Source: JAOZTV01 sp965371805 (lineage in GTDB: Bacteria > Acidobacteriota > Aminicenantia > UBA2199). Taken from it: DNA of 64,000 nt. Shown here in pieces: positions 44,841 through 54,794 of the stretch. The stretch spans positions 29,911 through 93,910 of the forward strand of contig CBDUZW010000012.1 of the NCBI GenBank assembly GCA_965371805.1, written 5' to 3'. The stretch's first letter is position 1. Every line of letters begins with the position of its first letter. A model generated the notes under the pieces. That model did not search any database. It was not told where the DNA came from and saw only the letters and a list, made by a program, of their open reading frames with translations. The translations under genes and the position numbers were made by a program.

Positions 44841-46544
44841 ATGATCACAGATTATAAAGGTGTAGATCTTTCATTAAAAAAAAAAAAACCTAAAACTATC
44901 AGGATACTATTTGTACTATTTATTTTATTAATTATTTATTTCTTCTTTAGCAATATAGTTGATTCAAATAAGATAAATTCTATACAGGAACTTCTGCTTC
45001 AAAACAACACAGTAGAAGCGTCAAAAACATTTAAAATGATCGAAAAATCTTTGTATCATAAAAATACAAAAGATATTTTAAAGGGATTGATTTTTCTGTA
45101 TTCAAAGGATTATAAGAATGCATTAATTCAATTTAAATCAACAGAGCCCAAAGAATCTATGATTGATCATAATAGATTTGTAGAATACTTCCTCGAAGAC
45201 CTCAAATACAGAGAATTAGATATTTATCTCAATTTTGTTGGAGAAAGTTTTAAAAACTATTTTTATTATAAGGCTCTTTTATCTACTGCCAATTTTAAGT
45301 ATAAAGAATCTATAGAGTTCCTTTCAAAAGTTAAATCAGATAAAATATTAGAAAAAAAAATAGTTAATCTGAATAAATTAAATAAAGAACTAAAAAAAGG
45401 AAGAATACATTATATTTTTGATATAAATGGTGCTCCCCTGGCTTATTACAATATAAAAACAAAAAAATCAATCCCTGTGGATAATTTTAAGGGCTTTTAT
45501 TTTGATGAATTTTCAACTACAATTAAAGATGGAATCCGTTTCTATACTCTAACTATCAACCAAAATATACAGAAAAAAGTACAAAAGATATTTAGAAAAT
45601 ACAATTTTAACGGTTCATTTGTTTTATTAAAAACCAAAGACAATAGTATAGTTACAGCATACTCCAAAAACATAAAAAAAAATAATTCAGTTTTTTTAAA
45701 AAAATATGAACCAGGATCTATAGTAAAATTATTAACATTATTTGGATATTTTAATTATAATTTAGAAAATATTTTCCCTTATAAATGTAAAAGTTTAACA
45801 ATTGATAATACTCCATTTTATGATTGGATCTCACATAAACAAGTTGACACATATGAAAATGCACTTGCCTGGTCATGCAATATTGGATTTGCTAAGATAG
45901 GGATCAAACTTGGATTGGAAAAACTTACCAAAGTATACACTGATTTTTTGTTTAACAAAAAAGATATTAAGGATATTTTTATAAAATTTGAAATGGGATC
46001 TTTTTTTCCTGATAATATAAATACAGATTATGAAATAGCAAAAGCTTCGGTAGGCTTATCGGTTTTTAATAATAATAAAGTAAAAAACAAGAAGAATTTA
46101 ATCACAATGACTACAATACATTCAGGACTCATATCTTCAATAATTGCTAATAAGGGAGTTTTAAATTCTCCATTTATAATAAAGAATATAAAAAGCATTT
46201 CCTCTATTGGATCTTATAATCATAAAAATAATGAAATCAAAAACATTAATTCTCCTTTGATCTTCAATAAAATAAAAAATGCGATGATTAAAGTTGTATC
46301 AGATAAAGATGGAACTGGCAAAAATAGTTTAGTTAAATTTGTGAAGGTTGCCTTAAAAACTGGAACTGCTGGAGAAAAGAAACCTTATAATGCTATATTT
46401 ACAGGCTTTTTCCCTTCAAATAGACCTGAATATGCATTTGCTTTTATATTAAAAGAAAGTGGACCTTCAAAAAATATGGGAGCAAAATTCTTAAAGGATT
46501 TCTTAACCATTTTTTATGAAAATAATAAAAAGAGAGAAATATGA
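44841..46544 (+). CDS. Penicillin-binding protein (transpeptidase) with TPR-like N-terminal region
   Basis: A 567-residue protein. One transmembrane helix at about residues 22-42. Residues about 45-190 are alpha-helical with short repeats resembling TPR (FLYSKDYKNALIQF, KALLSTANFKYKESIEFL), not the usual PBP dimerisation domain. The transpeptidase domain then has all three motifs: S293-IVK, S345-CN and K506-TG. It is probably a class B-type D,D-transpeptidase crosslinking peptidoglycan. The sequence is otherwise very divergent from FtsI or PBP2. It overlaps the next gene by four bases (ATGA). Confidence 0.82.
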   Translation: MITDYKGVDLSLKKKKPKTIRILFVLFILLIIYFFFSNIVDSNKINSIQELLLQNNTVEASKTFKMIEKSLYHKNTKDILKGLIFLYSKDYKNALIQFKSTEPKESMIDHNRFVEYFLEDLKYRELDIYLNFVGESFKNYFYYKALLSTANFKYKESIEFLSKVKSDKILEKKIVNLNKLNKELKKGRIHYIFDINGAPLAYYNIKTKKSIPVDNFKGFYFDEFSTTIKDGIRFYTLTINQNIQKKVQKIFRKYNFNGSFVLLKTKDNSIVTAYSKNIKKNNSVFLKKYEPGSIVKLLTLFGYFNYNLENIFPYKCKSLTIDNTPFYDWISHKQVDTYENALAWSCNIGFAKIGIKLGLEKLTKVYTDFLFNKKDIKDIFIKFEMGSFFPDNINTDYEIAKASVGLSVFNNNKVKNKKNLITMTTIHSGLISSIIANKGVLNSPFIIKNIKSISSIGSYNHKNNEIKNINSPLIFNKIKNAMIKVVSDKDGTGKNSLVKFVKVALKTGTAGEKKPYNAIFTGFFPSNRPEYAFAFILKESGPSKNMGAKFLKDFLTIFYENNKKREI

Positions 46545-48067
46545 TCAATAAAAAACTAACCGTTTGGCTAATAGTATTCACATTATTATTTTTATCAAGT
46601 GGATTATTTTGCAAAGTTTTGATACTTCCATTTAAAACAGAGAAAGATCTAAATAAGTCATATTATTGGCTCAGCAGGGCTATTTCATTTTATTTATCAA
46701 CTCAACTAAACAGCATTAATATTAATTCTTTTACTGATGCAGAAGTCACAAAAATTATTTATGAAAATTCAATCAATTTCCCATATAGATTTACAAAAGC
46801 TAGCGCAATTCGAATCGGATTGGTTAACAACGCAGATAAAATCATTTGGGGAAAAATCATTATCTCGAAAGATAAAGATACAAATGCAAATATAACAATC
46901 CAATCTTATATAATTGATCCTATTTCATTTAAACAACAATATTTGCCAATTATAAAAAGTAAAGTAAAAAACATCTCATTAGTTCAACAGGAATTATTAA
47001 ATGCTGTAACTAAAAAAATAGAAATTAATCCTGGTACTGAAAATCAAAACATTATCAAATTTGACAATCAGAGTTATGAACTTTTTATTAAAAGTCTTTT
47101 ATCTAATAACGATTCAGAAAAAAAAAACCTGCTCAAAAATAGTTTAAATTTACTCAAACAAAATAAAGGGATTGAGAGTAGTATAGATTTAATCAATTTT
47201 GAACTTGCTAAAGTTTATTTTAAAGAAGGAAAACTTGATATTGTTGACACCTATTTGAACAAAATTGGACCAAAATCAATAATCTGGAAGAATAAACTCT
47301 TCTTAAAAGCTTTATTAGATTTAGATAAAGAAGATTTCAACAATGCTATCAAAAAATTCTTAAACTTAAAAGAACAAAAAAGTTTTGATAAGATAATTGA
47401 CAATAACCTCGGGGTTTTATATATAAAAACAGAAGAATTTGCTCCAGCTGAGAGATTCCTATTAGATGCATTAGCTAAAAAACAAAATATAACTGTCTAT
47501 AATAACTTATTAAACCTTTATTTAAAGGGAGCTGACCAAAAAAAAACAAAAAGAAAACTAGTTGAAGTACTGAATATTTTCCCAAAAAACATAAATTATA
47601 TTTCACTCTTACATCATTTTATAAGACAAGATGTAAATAAAGAGATATTGCTTTCTGTATTTAATAATTTTCTTGAAAACAAGCACATCGTTGATTATTA
47701 TAAACTAGAATTACCACTGGAATTTATAAACCCTTTTGATATTTCAATTAATAATGGAATCAGCAAGAGTAATATGAACAATATTTTTCACTCTAGAAAC
47801 TTAAAGAATGATAAGAATCTTACTATTGAAGATCATCTGCAAAACCTTTATTCCAACCTTTTCAATTATGAAACACATCTTTTTCTTTCAGTTCTTTATA
47901 AAGACAAGAAACAATTCCGTAAAGCGGAAATGCATGCAGCCTTTGCAGTTTTTTTGCATAGATCAAAAAGATCGATAAATAATCTAATAAAAATATATAA
48001 AGTTCTTGGTAATTCATTAAAAGTAGATGAATTGAATGTCATTTTAACTGGATTTAAATCAGAATAA
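46541..48067 (+). CDS. Secreted or periplasmic TPR protein
   Basis: A 508-residue protein with a signal peptide (about residues 1-24, LFLSSGLFCK). Residues about 25-150 have the layout of a TolB-N/GNA1162-like domain (VLILPFKTE..., helix, KIIWGKIII). From about 160 to 370 there are degenerate TPR-like helical pairs (LAKVYFKEGKLDIVDTYL, NNLGVLYIKTEEFAPAERFL). I do not recognise a specific family. The ATGA overlap with the penicillin-binding protein gene and TAATG overlap with the next gene indicate co-translation and perhaps a shared envelope role. Confidence 0.65.
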   Translation: MINKKLTVWLIVFTLLFLSSGLFCKVLILPFKTEKDLNKSYYWLSRAISFYLSTQLNSININSFTDAEVTKIIYENSINFPYRFTKASAIRIGLVNNADKIIWGKIIISKDKDTNANITIQSYIIDPISFKQQYLPIIKSKVKNISLVQQELLNAVTKKIEINPGTENQNIIKFDNQSYELFIKSLLSNNDSEKKNLLKNSLNLLKQNKGIESSIDLINFELAKVYFKEGKLDIVDTYLNKIGPKSIIWKNKLFLKALLDLDKEDFNNAIKKFLNLKEQKSFDKIIDNNLGVLYIKTEEFAPAERFLLDALAKKQNITVYNNLLNLYLKGADQKKTKRKLVEVLNIFPKNINYISLLHHFIRQDVNKEILLSVFNNFLENKHIVDYYKLELPLEFINPFDISINNGISKSNMNNIFHSRNLKNDKNLTIEDHLQNLYSNLFNYETHLFLSVLYKDKKQFRKAEMHAAFAVFLHRSKRSINNLIKIYKVLGNSLKVDELNVILTGFKSE

Positions 48068-50280
48068 TGTCCTTTATAAATTCAAAAGTAATAGAATATA
48101 CAATATTTGGAACTGGAATTTTTTCCTTGTTTTTGACATTATTAATTGGAAAAACCAGTTTAATATTTGCATTATCTATTGGTATCCTGATTATTATAAC
48201 AGAATTCTTTTTTTCTTTTAGAAAAAATTCAATTTCCTTACCTTATGCTTTTTTTTTATTTACACCCATCACAATGCTGCACTACTCTTCAATAAGAGAT
48301 TTTCAAATTAGGATTTTCACATTTGTTTTTATTGCATATATTATATCCTTTGCCTTACTTAAAACCTCAAAAATTGTCCAAAATAAAAAATTAAAAAAAA
48401 ATACTAATTTATCACCATTCAAAATATGGTTAATTGCATTTATTATTTTTTCAATCACTGCCACAGTTTTATTTTATAAAGGGGTGTATCTGGCTGGGGA
48501 TGAACCTGATTTTTTAATTATGACCCAAAGTATAATTGAAGATGGTGATTTTGAGCTAAAGAACAATTATACAGATAAAGCGTACTATAAATTGAAACCG
48601 GAGTTGATAAACTCAGATTGGAAAGTCACGCCTCATATCACCATTCATAATGGAAAAACCCGTTCTTTCCATATGCCGGGTGTTTCTTTTCTAATGGTAC
48701 CATTCTATAGTTTATATAAGGTACTTGGTGAGCCAATACATCCGGCACTTTTTTTTAGATATTCAATTGCTTTTTATAATGCTTTTTTTGCATTAAGTCT
48801 TTTTATACTATTCAAAATATATTTCAATAATAAAAATATATTCCCATTCTGGATAATTATAATTACTTCGTTTCCACTATTATTTCATTCTATAACGATC
48901 TTCCCTGAATTACCTGCAGCATTGATGGCCATTAATGTTTTTATTTTTGGATTTACAAAGTATAAAAATTTCTTTATTTCGGGAATCTTTCTTGCAATGC
49001 TTCCATGGTTCCATGTAAAGTACTATCCATTGGTTCTTGTTTTTATAATTGCATTGGGTATTCAGTTATATAAAGACTGGACAATCTCAAAAAGCTTTAA
49101 AAATTTGACACATTTCCTCATTTTTCCGGGAATAAGTCTGATCCTGCTCCTGATCTACTGTAAGGTCATATATGGGTCCGTAAATCCAACTCAAATATTT
49201 CCCAAACAAAATTATTTTGGTGATCCAATATTAAAGTTAAAGGTGTTTTTTGCATACTTTATTGACCAGAGAGATGGCTTGTTTTCATACGCTCCATACC
49301 TTTTTTTGTTATTCCTCGGCCTCAGGAACAAGATTAAGTTTAATTCATTACTTATTGCGTTATCATCAGTTTATGTCTTCCTACATGCCTTCACGACCGT
49401 TAGGGGTGCATACGCGCCCGCCGGTAGACCGCTTATTTTTGTAATTTGGATATTTTTCCTTTTCCTGGCAAATTTCTATTTTAATTCTTTAAAATCAATT
49501 GATAGTTGGCGATTATACTTTTTTAAATTATTAACCGGTTATACATACTTTATTACTGCATGGATATTTTTTTATCCTTTTTTCATGTTCCAACCTGTAT
49601 ATTCAGGAACGAAGAATAGAGCTTCTGATCTTTTAAATTATCTTGGTAGTGATTCAATTCATTTACCTTCATTTTTTCCTTCATTTCTAACACATTCAGA
49701 AAAACTATATATTCCAAACTTTATATGGATATTCATTCTTCTGATGATCATTTTCATGTTTTATTTCAAAAAAATTAACCTTAACTTTTTTACAAGAAAC
49801 AAACGAAAATTGCAGATTTTACTTTCAATTATTATTTTCATTTTTTCTGTCTTTACAATTTCATACTACCCGCATATTCATCTTCAAAAAAAATATTTAT
49901 TTAAAATAGGAAAAATTCCAATATATAAAACTGGCAAATTATTTAATTATTTAAAAGATAATTCTGAGCCCCATAAACAGGGCAAATCATTCGAATTGAA
50001 AGAGGGATATTCTTATGATCTCTTTGTAAATTTAAACAGGAATATTAAGAAAAAACTTATTTTTGAATTTAAAGCAAATCATAATACAAATATTTTAATT
50101 TATTCTAAAAATGAACTTATAACAAAAGAGATAAATAAAAAAGACATGACGTTTAAAATAAATCTTTCTATATTAAAAAAAATTAAATTAAAAAATAGTC
50201 TGTATGGACATATTCTGATAAAAACAAAAGAGTCTAAAGAAAACACTTATATTCATTTGTCTATAAGTTCTGTTCGATAA
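48067..50280 (+). CDS. Large polytopic membrane protein, GT-C glycosyltransferase-like
   Basis: A 737-residue protein with a dozen or more transmembrane helices over residues about 10-610 and a soluble C-terminal region of about 120 residues. After about four helices it has YLAGDEPDFLIMTQSIIEDG, an acidic motif in the first large outer loop like that of GT-C glycosyltransferases, and later HMPGVSFLMVPFYSLY. Such enzymes take sugars from polyprenyl-phosphate donors in the periplasm. The specific acceptor is unknown. TAATG overlap with the previous gene. The neighbouring gene in the converging GC-rich block is also GT-C-like but unrelated in base composition. Confidence 0.65.
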   Translation: MSFINSKVIEYTIFGTGIFSLFLTLLIGKTSLIFALSIGILIIITEFFFSFRKNSISLPYAFFLFTPITMLHYSSIRDFQIRIFTFVFIAYIISFALLKTSKIVQNKKLKKNTNLSPFKIWLIAFIIFSITATVLFYKGVYLAGDEPDFLIMTQSIIEDGDFELKNNYTDKAYYKLKPELINSDWKVTPHITIHNGKTRSFHMPGVSFLMVPFYSLYKVLGEPIHPALFFRYSIAFYNAFFALSLFILFKIYFNNKNIFPFWIIIITSFPLLFHSITIFPELPAALMAINVFIFGFTKYKNFFISGIFLAMLPWFHVKYYPLVLVFIIALGIQLYKDWTISKSFKNLTHFLIFPGISLILLLIYCKVIYGSVNPTQIFPKQNYFGDPILKLKVFFAYFIDQRDGLFSYAPYLFLLFLGLRNKIKFNSLLIALSSVYVFLHAFTTVRGAYAPAGRPLIFVIWIFFLFLANFYFNSLKSIDSWRLYFFKLLTGYTYFITAWIFFYPFFMFQPVYSGTKNRASDLLNYLGSDSIHLPSFFPSFLTHSEKLYIPNFIWIFILLMIIFMFYFKKINLNFFTRNKRKLQILLSIIIFIFSVFTISYYPHIHLQKKYLFKIGKIPIYKTGKLFNYLKDNSEPHKQGKSFELKEGYSYDLFVNLNRNIKKKLIFEFKANHNTNILIYSKNELITKEINKKDMTFKINLSILKKIKLKNSLYGHILIKTKESKENTYIHLSISSVR

Positions 50281-50388
50281 CAATAATAAGTTTGCAAAAT
50301 ATTAACTGGCACGAATATTTTCCTGGAATTTATATCATTGTTTGACTGAAATTTTATCGATGCTAAAGATAACTTGCCTAAAGAGCCG

Positions 50389-50514
50389 TCAATTAGGTGT
50401 CTCTGCCGGTTTCTTTGATAAGGTCGAGAGATATCGAACCAAAATCCAGTAGAAAAATAGTGCACCGGAAAAAAGGTTGTAAGGACTCCTGAGCCTGACC
50501 TCCAGGATGGTCAT
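50389..50514 (-). CDS. Small membrane peptide, 41 codons
   Basis: A short frame directly behind the glycosyltransferase-like gene: the stop TAA is followed at once by ATG, with CAGGAGGA before it, a perfect ribosome binding site. The product has a charged N-terminus (MTILEVRLRSP) and one hydrophobic helix (about residues 12-29, NLFSGALFFYWILVRYL), then a polar tail ending AETPN. Base composition is like the GC-rich block rather than the flanking DNA. No known family. The spacing and site make it more believable than other short frames here. Confidence 0.5.
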   Translation of the reverse strand: MTILEVRLRSPYNLFSGALFFYWILVRYLSTLSKKPAETPN

Positions 50515-52920
50515 TTATCCTCCTGACAAAAATGATTTTACAGCAAACTTAATATTTCCAAGGAATTTTTTAAAAGTAAGTTTCCCTTTAATGACTCTGT
50601 CCCACTTTTCTATTCTATATCTGTTCACTTCGATCCATTTAAACGAATCCGATCTTTCAGATATTGTTTTTTCATCATATATTGAATTGAAAAGTTCTTT
50701 ATCCGAAGCACTTGAATATGGATACCAGAATCTCTTCAGAAAGAAAAGCAGATCCGAGTTATTTAAGATTTCACTTCTATTTAAGTCTTTTAAGTAGCTT
50801 GTGATACCTGAATCGATTTTCTCTTTGAAATCTTCAGGCAGGAAAAATGAAAACTTACTGAGAGTTCGTCTGGACAGATCCCATAATGTCCCAAAACCGG
50901 TTGCAGCAAGTTCGTTCCAGAGCTTGAATGGTGTTTCCCCGAATGTAAGTTCCCTGTATATTAGATATCCGAAAGGGGATGACTTTTCATGTCCCGGTCT
51001 CCCCCTTTTTTCTATTTTTCTTCTGGCTACTACCGGATCTGTAAGGCCCAAGCGATCCAGAACATTTACCCGTTGGCCTGAATAATATCCGATGAATCCC
51101 ACAGTATGATAAGCGATCTTTATTCTCTTTTTAGCTTTTTCTGTAAGAAACCTGTAATTGTTCCCGATGGTCTTCCACATGAAAATATGATCATCCCTTG
51201 CTATCTGTTCTAGCGGAAAGACCTTGTTCCCGTAAAAAGCAAACCTCTCATCTGCGATACCGTGATTATAATTCTTTCCTCCCTTTTTCTGAACAGGGAT
51301 CACTAACAGTGAAATAAAAAGAAGTGAAATTGACAGAAGTACTGCTGATATCATCATGAGTTTGGATCTATCAAAATAATTGTCAAAAGCACCGGATGAG
51401 GATACGGTGATCAGAATAACAGCAGGTAGAAGAAACCTTCCGTGCATGAAATCTCCCCCTCCTCTGATCACAAATAAGGCATAGAGCATCCCTGCTGAGA
51501 GTATCCAGAGCCTGTTTTTGTAATCATTATCAGATCTCCGTAAAAATATCATTAGGATTATTAATAATAGTATCAGCGGGAAAGCACTTCCTTTTAACAG
51601 ATCACCGAGATAAAAAAATCCCTGAGAAAAATATGAGGAACTTCCCGATTTTGCATAGAACGGATTGGGGAAAATTGCACCGTAGTAGCCCATCCTGAAG
51701 ATCTCATAGATGCCGAGCAGGATTGCCGGTGAAGAGATAAACCAGAGAAGCTTTCTCAAATCTGCATTTTTTTTGAAGTATTGGAACAGGTAGAAAAATA
51801 ATCCGAATATCAGGAATATACCAAAATCGGGCCTGGTAAAGGTCATTAAGGTGACCATAAGACCGAAAAGAAAGGGATTTTCCTTCCACTTTTCTCCGGA
51901 TAGAAAGATCGAAAAGATTATCAGAAATAAATACGATAACGAGGATTCGAGTCCGCTTGTACCGAAATCTATAAAAGAGCTCATCCCAATCAGAACGGCT
52001 CCTCCGAGATTTACAACCGGTTTTCCATCTTTTTTTCTCCACAAGACAAAAAACAGAAGGTATAGTGCTACTGACGAAAATACAACTCCCGGAATTACCA
52101 GAGCTCCTTTTGCCGGGATTCCTATGAACCTTAATAATGTGATCAGCCAGAACCATAAAGTATGTGTATATCCTTCTACTCTCTCTCCCGGATTAAAAAC
52201 AGCGCCGTGACCTGACAAAAAGTTGTCTACATGTCTTAGAGTAATCAGCGCATCTTCCGACATCCAGGCAAATTTGATTATAAGAAAAATGCCGATGTAA
52301 GTAAGGAATACGGCAAGGGTGAATTTCCACCTTTCGTCATTATTAAATACAAAGTAAAGTGCAAGAAAAGCAAAAAAGAAAAACGGTGCCAGATAAAGTG
52401 ATCTCAAAAAAATATTTACAAATGGGAAAACACTTTTTATCTTTTCGAACCTGACTTTTAATAGAGTTATATTTTTAGAGCCGGAAATATATTTAACTCT
52501 TGGCTCAACTTCCTTCTCATCTTCAATTCTGATGTTAAAACTGAGGACTGAATTTCCGTTTACAATAACTTTATCGGAACTAATCTCAGTTTTTTTCCCC
52601 TTCTCAGAAACAATTTCCGGGAAACATTCACATCTCTCCTCTACGGGTCCGGAAAAAAAGAAGAGAGCTTTATACTCCCCATAACTTAGGACTGAATATC
52701 TGGAATAGGCGATAAATAAATCTTTTTTGGAAAGATCTTTGTTGTAAATTAATTTATCTTTATCCTCATGTCCAAAATCTGAGTTAAATTTATTCAACTC
52801 TATTATGTTCAGTTCAGATTTTTCAGATCTGATGTGAGAAACAGAAAGGGTGATAAATATAATAAGCAGGACCGAAATCAGTATTATTCCAGGAATAAGT
52901 GAACTTGTTAATTTTTTCAT
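50515..52920 (-). CDS. GT-C glycosyltransferase-like membrane protein (ZomB/AftB type)
   Basis: An 801-residue membrane protein. A signal-anchor at residues 8-28 is followed by a soluble domain of about 130 residues, then about eleven helices. The block MSEDALITLRHVDNFLSGHG followed by AVFNPGERVEGYTHTLW is the hallmark first loop (DDA/EDA acid motif, FNPGERVEGY) of the family containing mycobacterial arabinosyltransferase AftB and flagellar ZomB. The C-terminal 230 residues are soluble. It probably transfers a sugar from a polyprenyl donor in the envelope. Composition differs from the surrounding genome. Fourteen bases separate it from the upstream sulfatase-family gene. Confidence 0.75.
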   Translation of the reverse strand: MKKLTSSLIPGIILISVLLIIFITLSVSHIRSEKSELNIIELNKFNSDFGHEDKDKLIYNKDLSKKDLFIAYSRYSVLSYGEYKALFFFSGPVEERCECFPEIVSEKGKKTEISSDKVIVNGNSVLSFNIRIEDEKEVEPRVKYISGSKNITLLKVRFEKIKSVFPFVNIFLRSLYLAPFFFFAFLALYFVFNNDERWKFTLAVFLTYIGIFLIIKFAWMSEDALITLRHVDNFLSGHGAVFNPGERVEGYTHTLWFWLITLLRFIGIPAKGALVIPGVVFSSVALYLLFFVLWRKKDGKPVVNLGGAVLIGMSSFIDFGTSGLESSLSYLFLIIFSIFLSGEKWKENPFLFGLMVTLMTFTRPDFGIFLIFGLFFYLFQYFKKNADLRKLLWFISSPAILLGIYEIFRMGYYGAIFPNPFYAKSGSSSYFSQGFFYLGDLLKGSAFPLILLLIILMIFLRRSDNDYKNRLWILSAGMLYALFVIRGGGDFMHGRFLLPAVILITVSSSGAFDNYFDRSKLMMISAVLLSISLLFISLLVIPVQKKGGKNYNHGIADERFAFYGNKVFPLEQIARDDHIFMWKTIGNNYRFLTEKAKKRIKIAYHTVGFIGYYSGQRVNVLDRLGLTDPVVARRKIEKRGRPGHEKSSPFGYLIYRELTFGETPFKLWNELAATGFGTLWDLSRRTLSKFSFFLPEDFKEKIDSGITSYLKDLNRSEILNNSDLLFFLKRFWYPYSSASDKELFNSIYDEKTISERSDSFKWIEVNRYRIEKWDRVIKGKLTFKKFLGNIKFAVKSFLSGG

Positions 52921-52934
52921 TATTATTGAATATC

Positions 52935-54794
52935 CTAATTTATGTATCCGAGTGTTTTCAATTTTCGCTTCTCACTGTCTGATAAAGAGCTCCTTTTTTT
53001 ACCGGAAGGCCCGGGTTTTCTGACCTTTTTCAGCCATCTCTGGAGCTTTATTTTTAATTTAGTACTTATATATATAACCGGATCACTTCCTGTTAAATTC
53101 AATTTTTCTTCTCTGTCCCTACTGATATTGTATAGTTCAAACAGATTATTTTTAAGGTCCTTTATCATTTTCCAGTTTTTCCATACAACAGATACCAGCT
53201 CGATATCAGAACCAAACTCTTTTTGTGAAACTTCTCCGAAAAAAGTATGATCGCTGGGATCCGCCCCAAAAAGATCTGTACCTGTTATCCCGGGCATTCT
53301 TTTTAATTTTGCCATTGTTATCAGGGTAGGTAAAAGATCGATGTTTGAGACAGGTGTCTCCTCAAATTTACGCAGTCGTAAATGCTCCATGTCAGCCGGC
53401 TTTATCATAATAGGGACTGCCGTCTGCTCATTGTAGAGAGTTGTGCTGTGGCCGAGCCATCCCCTTTCGACAAATTCTTCCCCATGATCTGAAGTAAAAA
53501 CTATAATAGTATTGTCATATATCCCTTTTTTTTTCAGCTCATCTATGACCCTTCCGACATAAAAGTCAGTATACCGTATCTCAGTATCATAACAATGTTT
53601 CAAATAATCGGTATCCTTCGTGGAAAATTCCTTTTTCCTTATCTGATTCCTTAAAAAGCTTATATCTTTAGATGTGAATTTTCCGCTATAATCTTCCCTT
53701 TTTTCATGATCAAGATAGATATAGTGGGGATCAAAATAGTGGAGAAAGAGAAAGAATTTTCTGTCCTTCTGTGATTGAATGAATTTTAATGCATCTTCAG
53801 TTACACCCGGCGAGCTTATGGCAATATGATTGCCGTATTCACCGGAAATATTTTTATCGCTGAAATAATCAAACCCCTGTGCAAAACCGTAGTTCTCATT
53901 GAGGAGGATATGGCTTATTACTCCTCCTGTTATGTACCCCTCTTCCCTCATCAACTCAGGAAGCGTAAATTCTCTCTCCCCGATCTTTGAGATCAGATTT
54001 CTGATCCCCAATTGAGATGGATATTTTGATGTTAACATAGATGAAATAGAGGGTAGTGTCCAGGGAGAATTTGAATATCCTTTCCTGAAATAGATTGAAT
54101 CAGGAAGCAATGTATTTTTCAGATATCCAGTGGTTCTTTTTCCCGGGTCCTCAATTGATGTGTGATCTGATCTTAAAGTGTCTACAACAATAAATAATAC
54201 ATTCGGACCGGAAGCATTCTTTTTTTCACTGAAAGAGAAGAATGAAATTATCACCAGAATAAAAATTATTAGTGATGCTGAAGTTATTATCTTCTTCGCT
54301 AAGGAGCTTTTCAGTGAATAGATCAACAAGATCAATCCTGAAAGGATCACACCCAAGACAAGTAGAACCGAATATGAAGATCTGATCGGGACATTTCTGC
54401 TTTTCGAGATAACCGAACTTATAAAAATACCTGAAGCAATGAACAGGATACTCACTCCGATTATAATCGATCTGAGTTTCCTGATTTCTCCTGTTTTATC
54501 CATTTTAAGTACTGATATTAGTTTCCATCCTGCAAACCCCGAAAATACCAGGGGGGCAGATGATTGGATCAGAGGGAACAACAGCTTGAAAAATTCATTA
54601 AGAATTGTATGGAAATACCCGAACTTCAGATATCTGTTGGCAAGGATTGTTTTGTATGGGAATAATAGACATGTTAAAAAAAAGGCTAGAAAAATTATAA
54701 GACAGAGAAAATAGAGAATCTCTTTAGAACTCTTTTTTGTCCCGGCCATACTGATAGTAAATTTGTTTTTACTAAAAGCTCTTAGTAAACCCAT
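52935..54794 (-). CDS. Membrane-bound sulfatase/alkaline-phosphatase-superfamily protein
   Basis: A 619-residue protein with about five N-terminal transmembrane helices (residues about 25-190) and a periplasmic sulfatase-fold domain. It starts with PNVLFIVVDTLRSDH (metal-binding Asp), then SNSPWTLPSISSMLTSKYPS at the nucleophile site, with Thr or Ser where sulfatases have the formylglycine Cys; later FTSDHGEEF (metal ligands) and GWLGHSTTLYNEQTAVPIMI. This subgroup includes phosphoethanolamine and other lipid-head transferases and uncharacterised hydrolases. An in-frame GTG twelve bases upstream lies inside AGGAGGTG, so the ATG at 54794 is chosen. Like the next gene it is GC-richer. Confidence 0.82.
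   Translation of the reverse strand: MGLLRAFSKNKFTISMAGTKKSSKEILYFLCLIIFLAFFLTCLLFPYKTILANRYLKFGYFHTILNEFFKLLFPLIQSSAPLVFSGFAGWKLISVLKMDKTGEIRKLRSIIIGVSILFIASGIFISSVISKSRNVPIRSSYSVLLVLGVILSGLILLIYSLKSSLAKKIITSASLIIFILVIISFFSFSEKKNASGPNVLFIVVDTLRSDHTSIEDPGKRTTGYLKNTLLPDSIYFRKGYSNSPWTLPSISSMLTSKYPSQLGIRNLISKIGEREFTLPELMREEGYITGGVISHILLNENYGFAQGFDYFSDKNISGEYGNHIAISSPGVTEDALKFIQSQKDRKFFLFLHYFDPHYIYLDHEKREDYSGKFTSKDISFLRNQIRKKEFSTKDTDYLKHCYDTEIRYTDFYVGRVIDELKKKGIYDNTIIVFTSDHGEEFVERGWLGHSTTLYNEQTAVPIMIKPADMEHLRLRKFEETPVSNIDLLPTLITMAKLKRMPGITGTDLFGADPSDHTFFGEVSQKEFGSDIELVSVVWKNWKMIKDLKNNLFELYNISRDREEKLNLTGSDPVIYISTKLKIKLQRWLKKVRKPGPSGKKRSSLSDSEKRKLKTLGYIN

Larger units (their letters stand above)
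50389..54794 (-). other. GC-richer, probably acquired block
   Basis: Single 60-base lines counted by hand give about 42-50% G+C (for example the lines starting 50881 and 53761) against about 23-30% in neighbouring genes (for example 47161). Codons such as CCG, CGG, CTG and GGG are common here and rare elsewhere. It holds three minus-strand genes. One end abuts copy B of the repeat and a truncated gene, the other meets the converging GT-C gene. No integrase or transposase is seen. Confidence 0.65.

Noticed and set aside
50281..50388. A fourth copy of the structured repeat on the far side of the GC-rich block
   Set aside because: GAAATTTTATCGATG and CCAGTAGA occur here, but the other landmarks and their offsets do not fit and there are no paired arms.
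50253..50465. A 70-codon minus-strand frame
   Set aside because: It overlaps the end of the GT-C gene and lacks a ribosome binding site; the 41-codon frame next to it has a perfect site and a stop/start junction.
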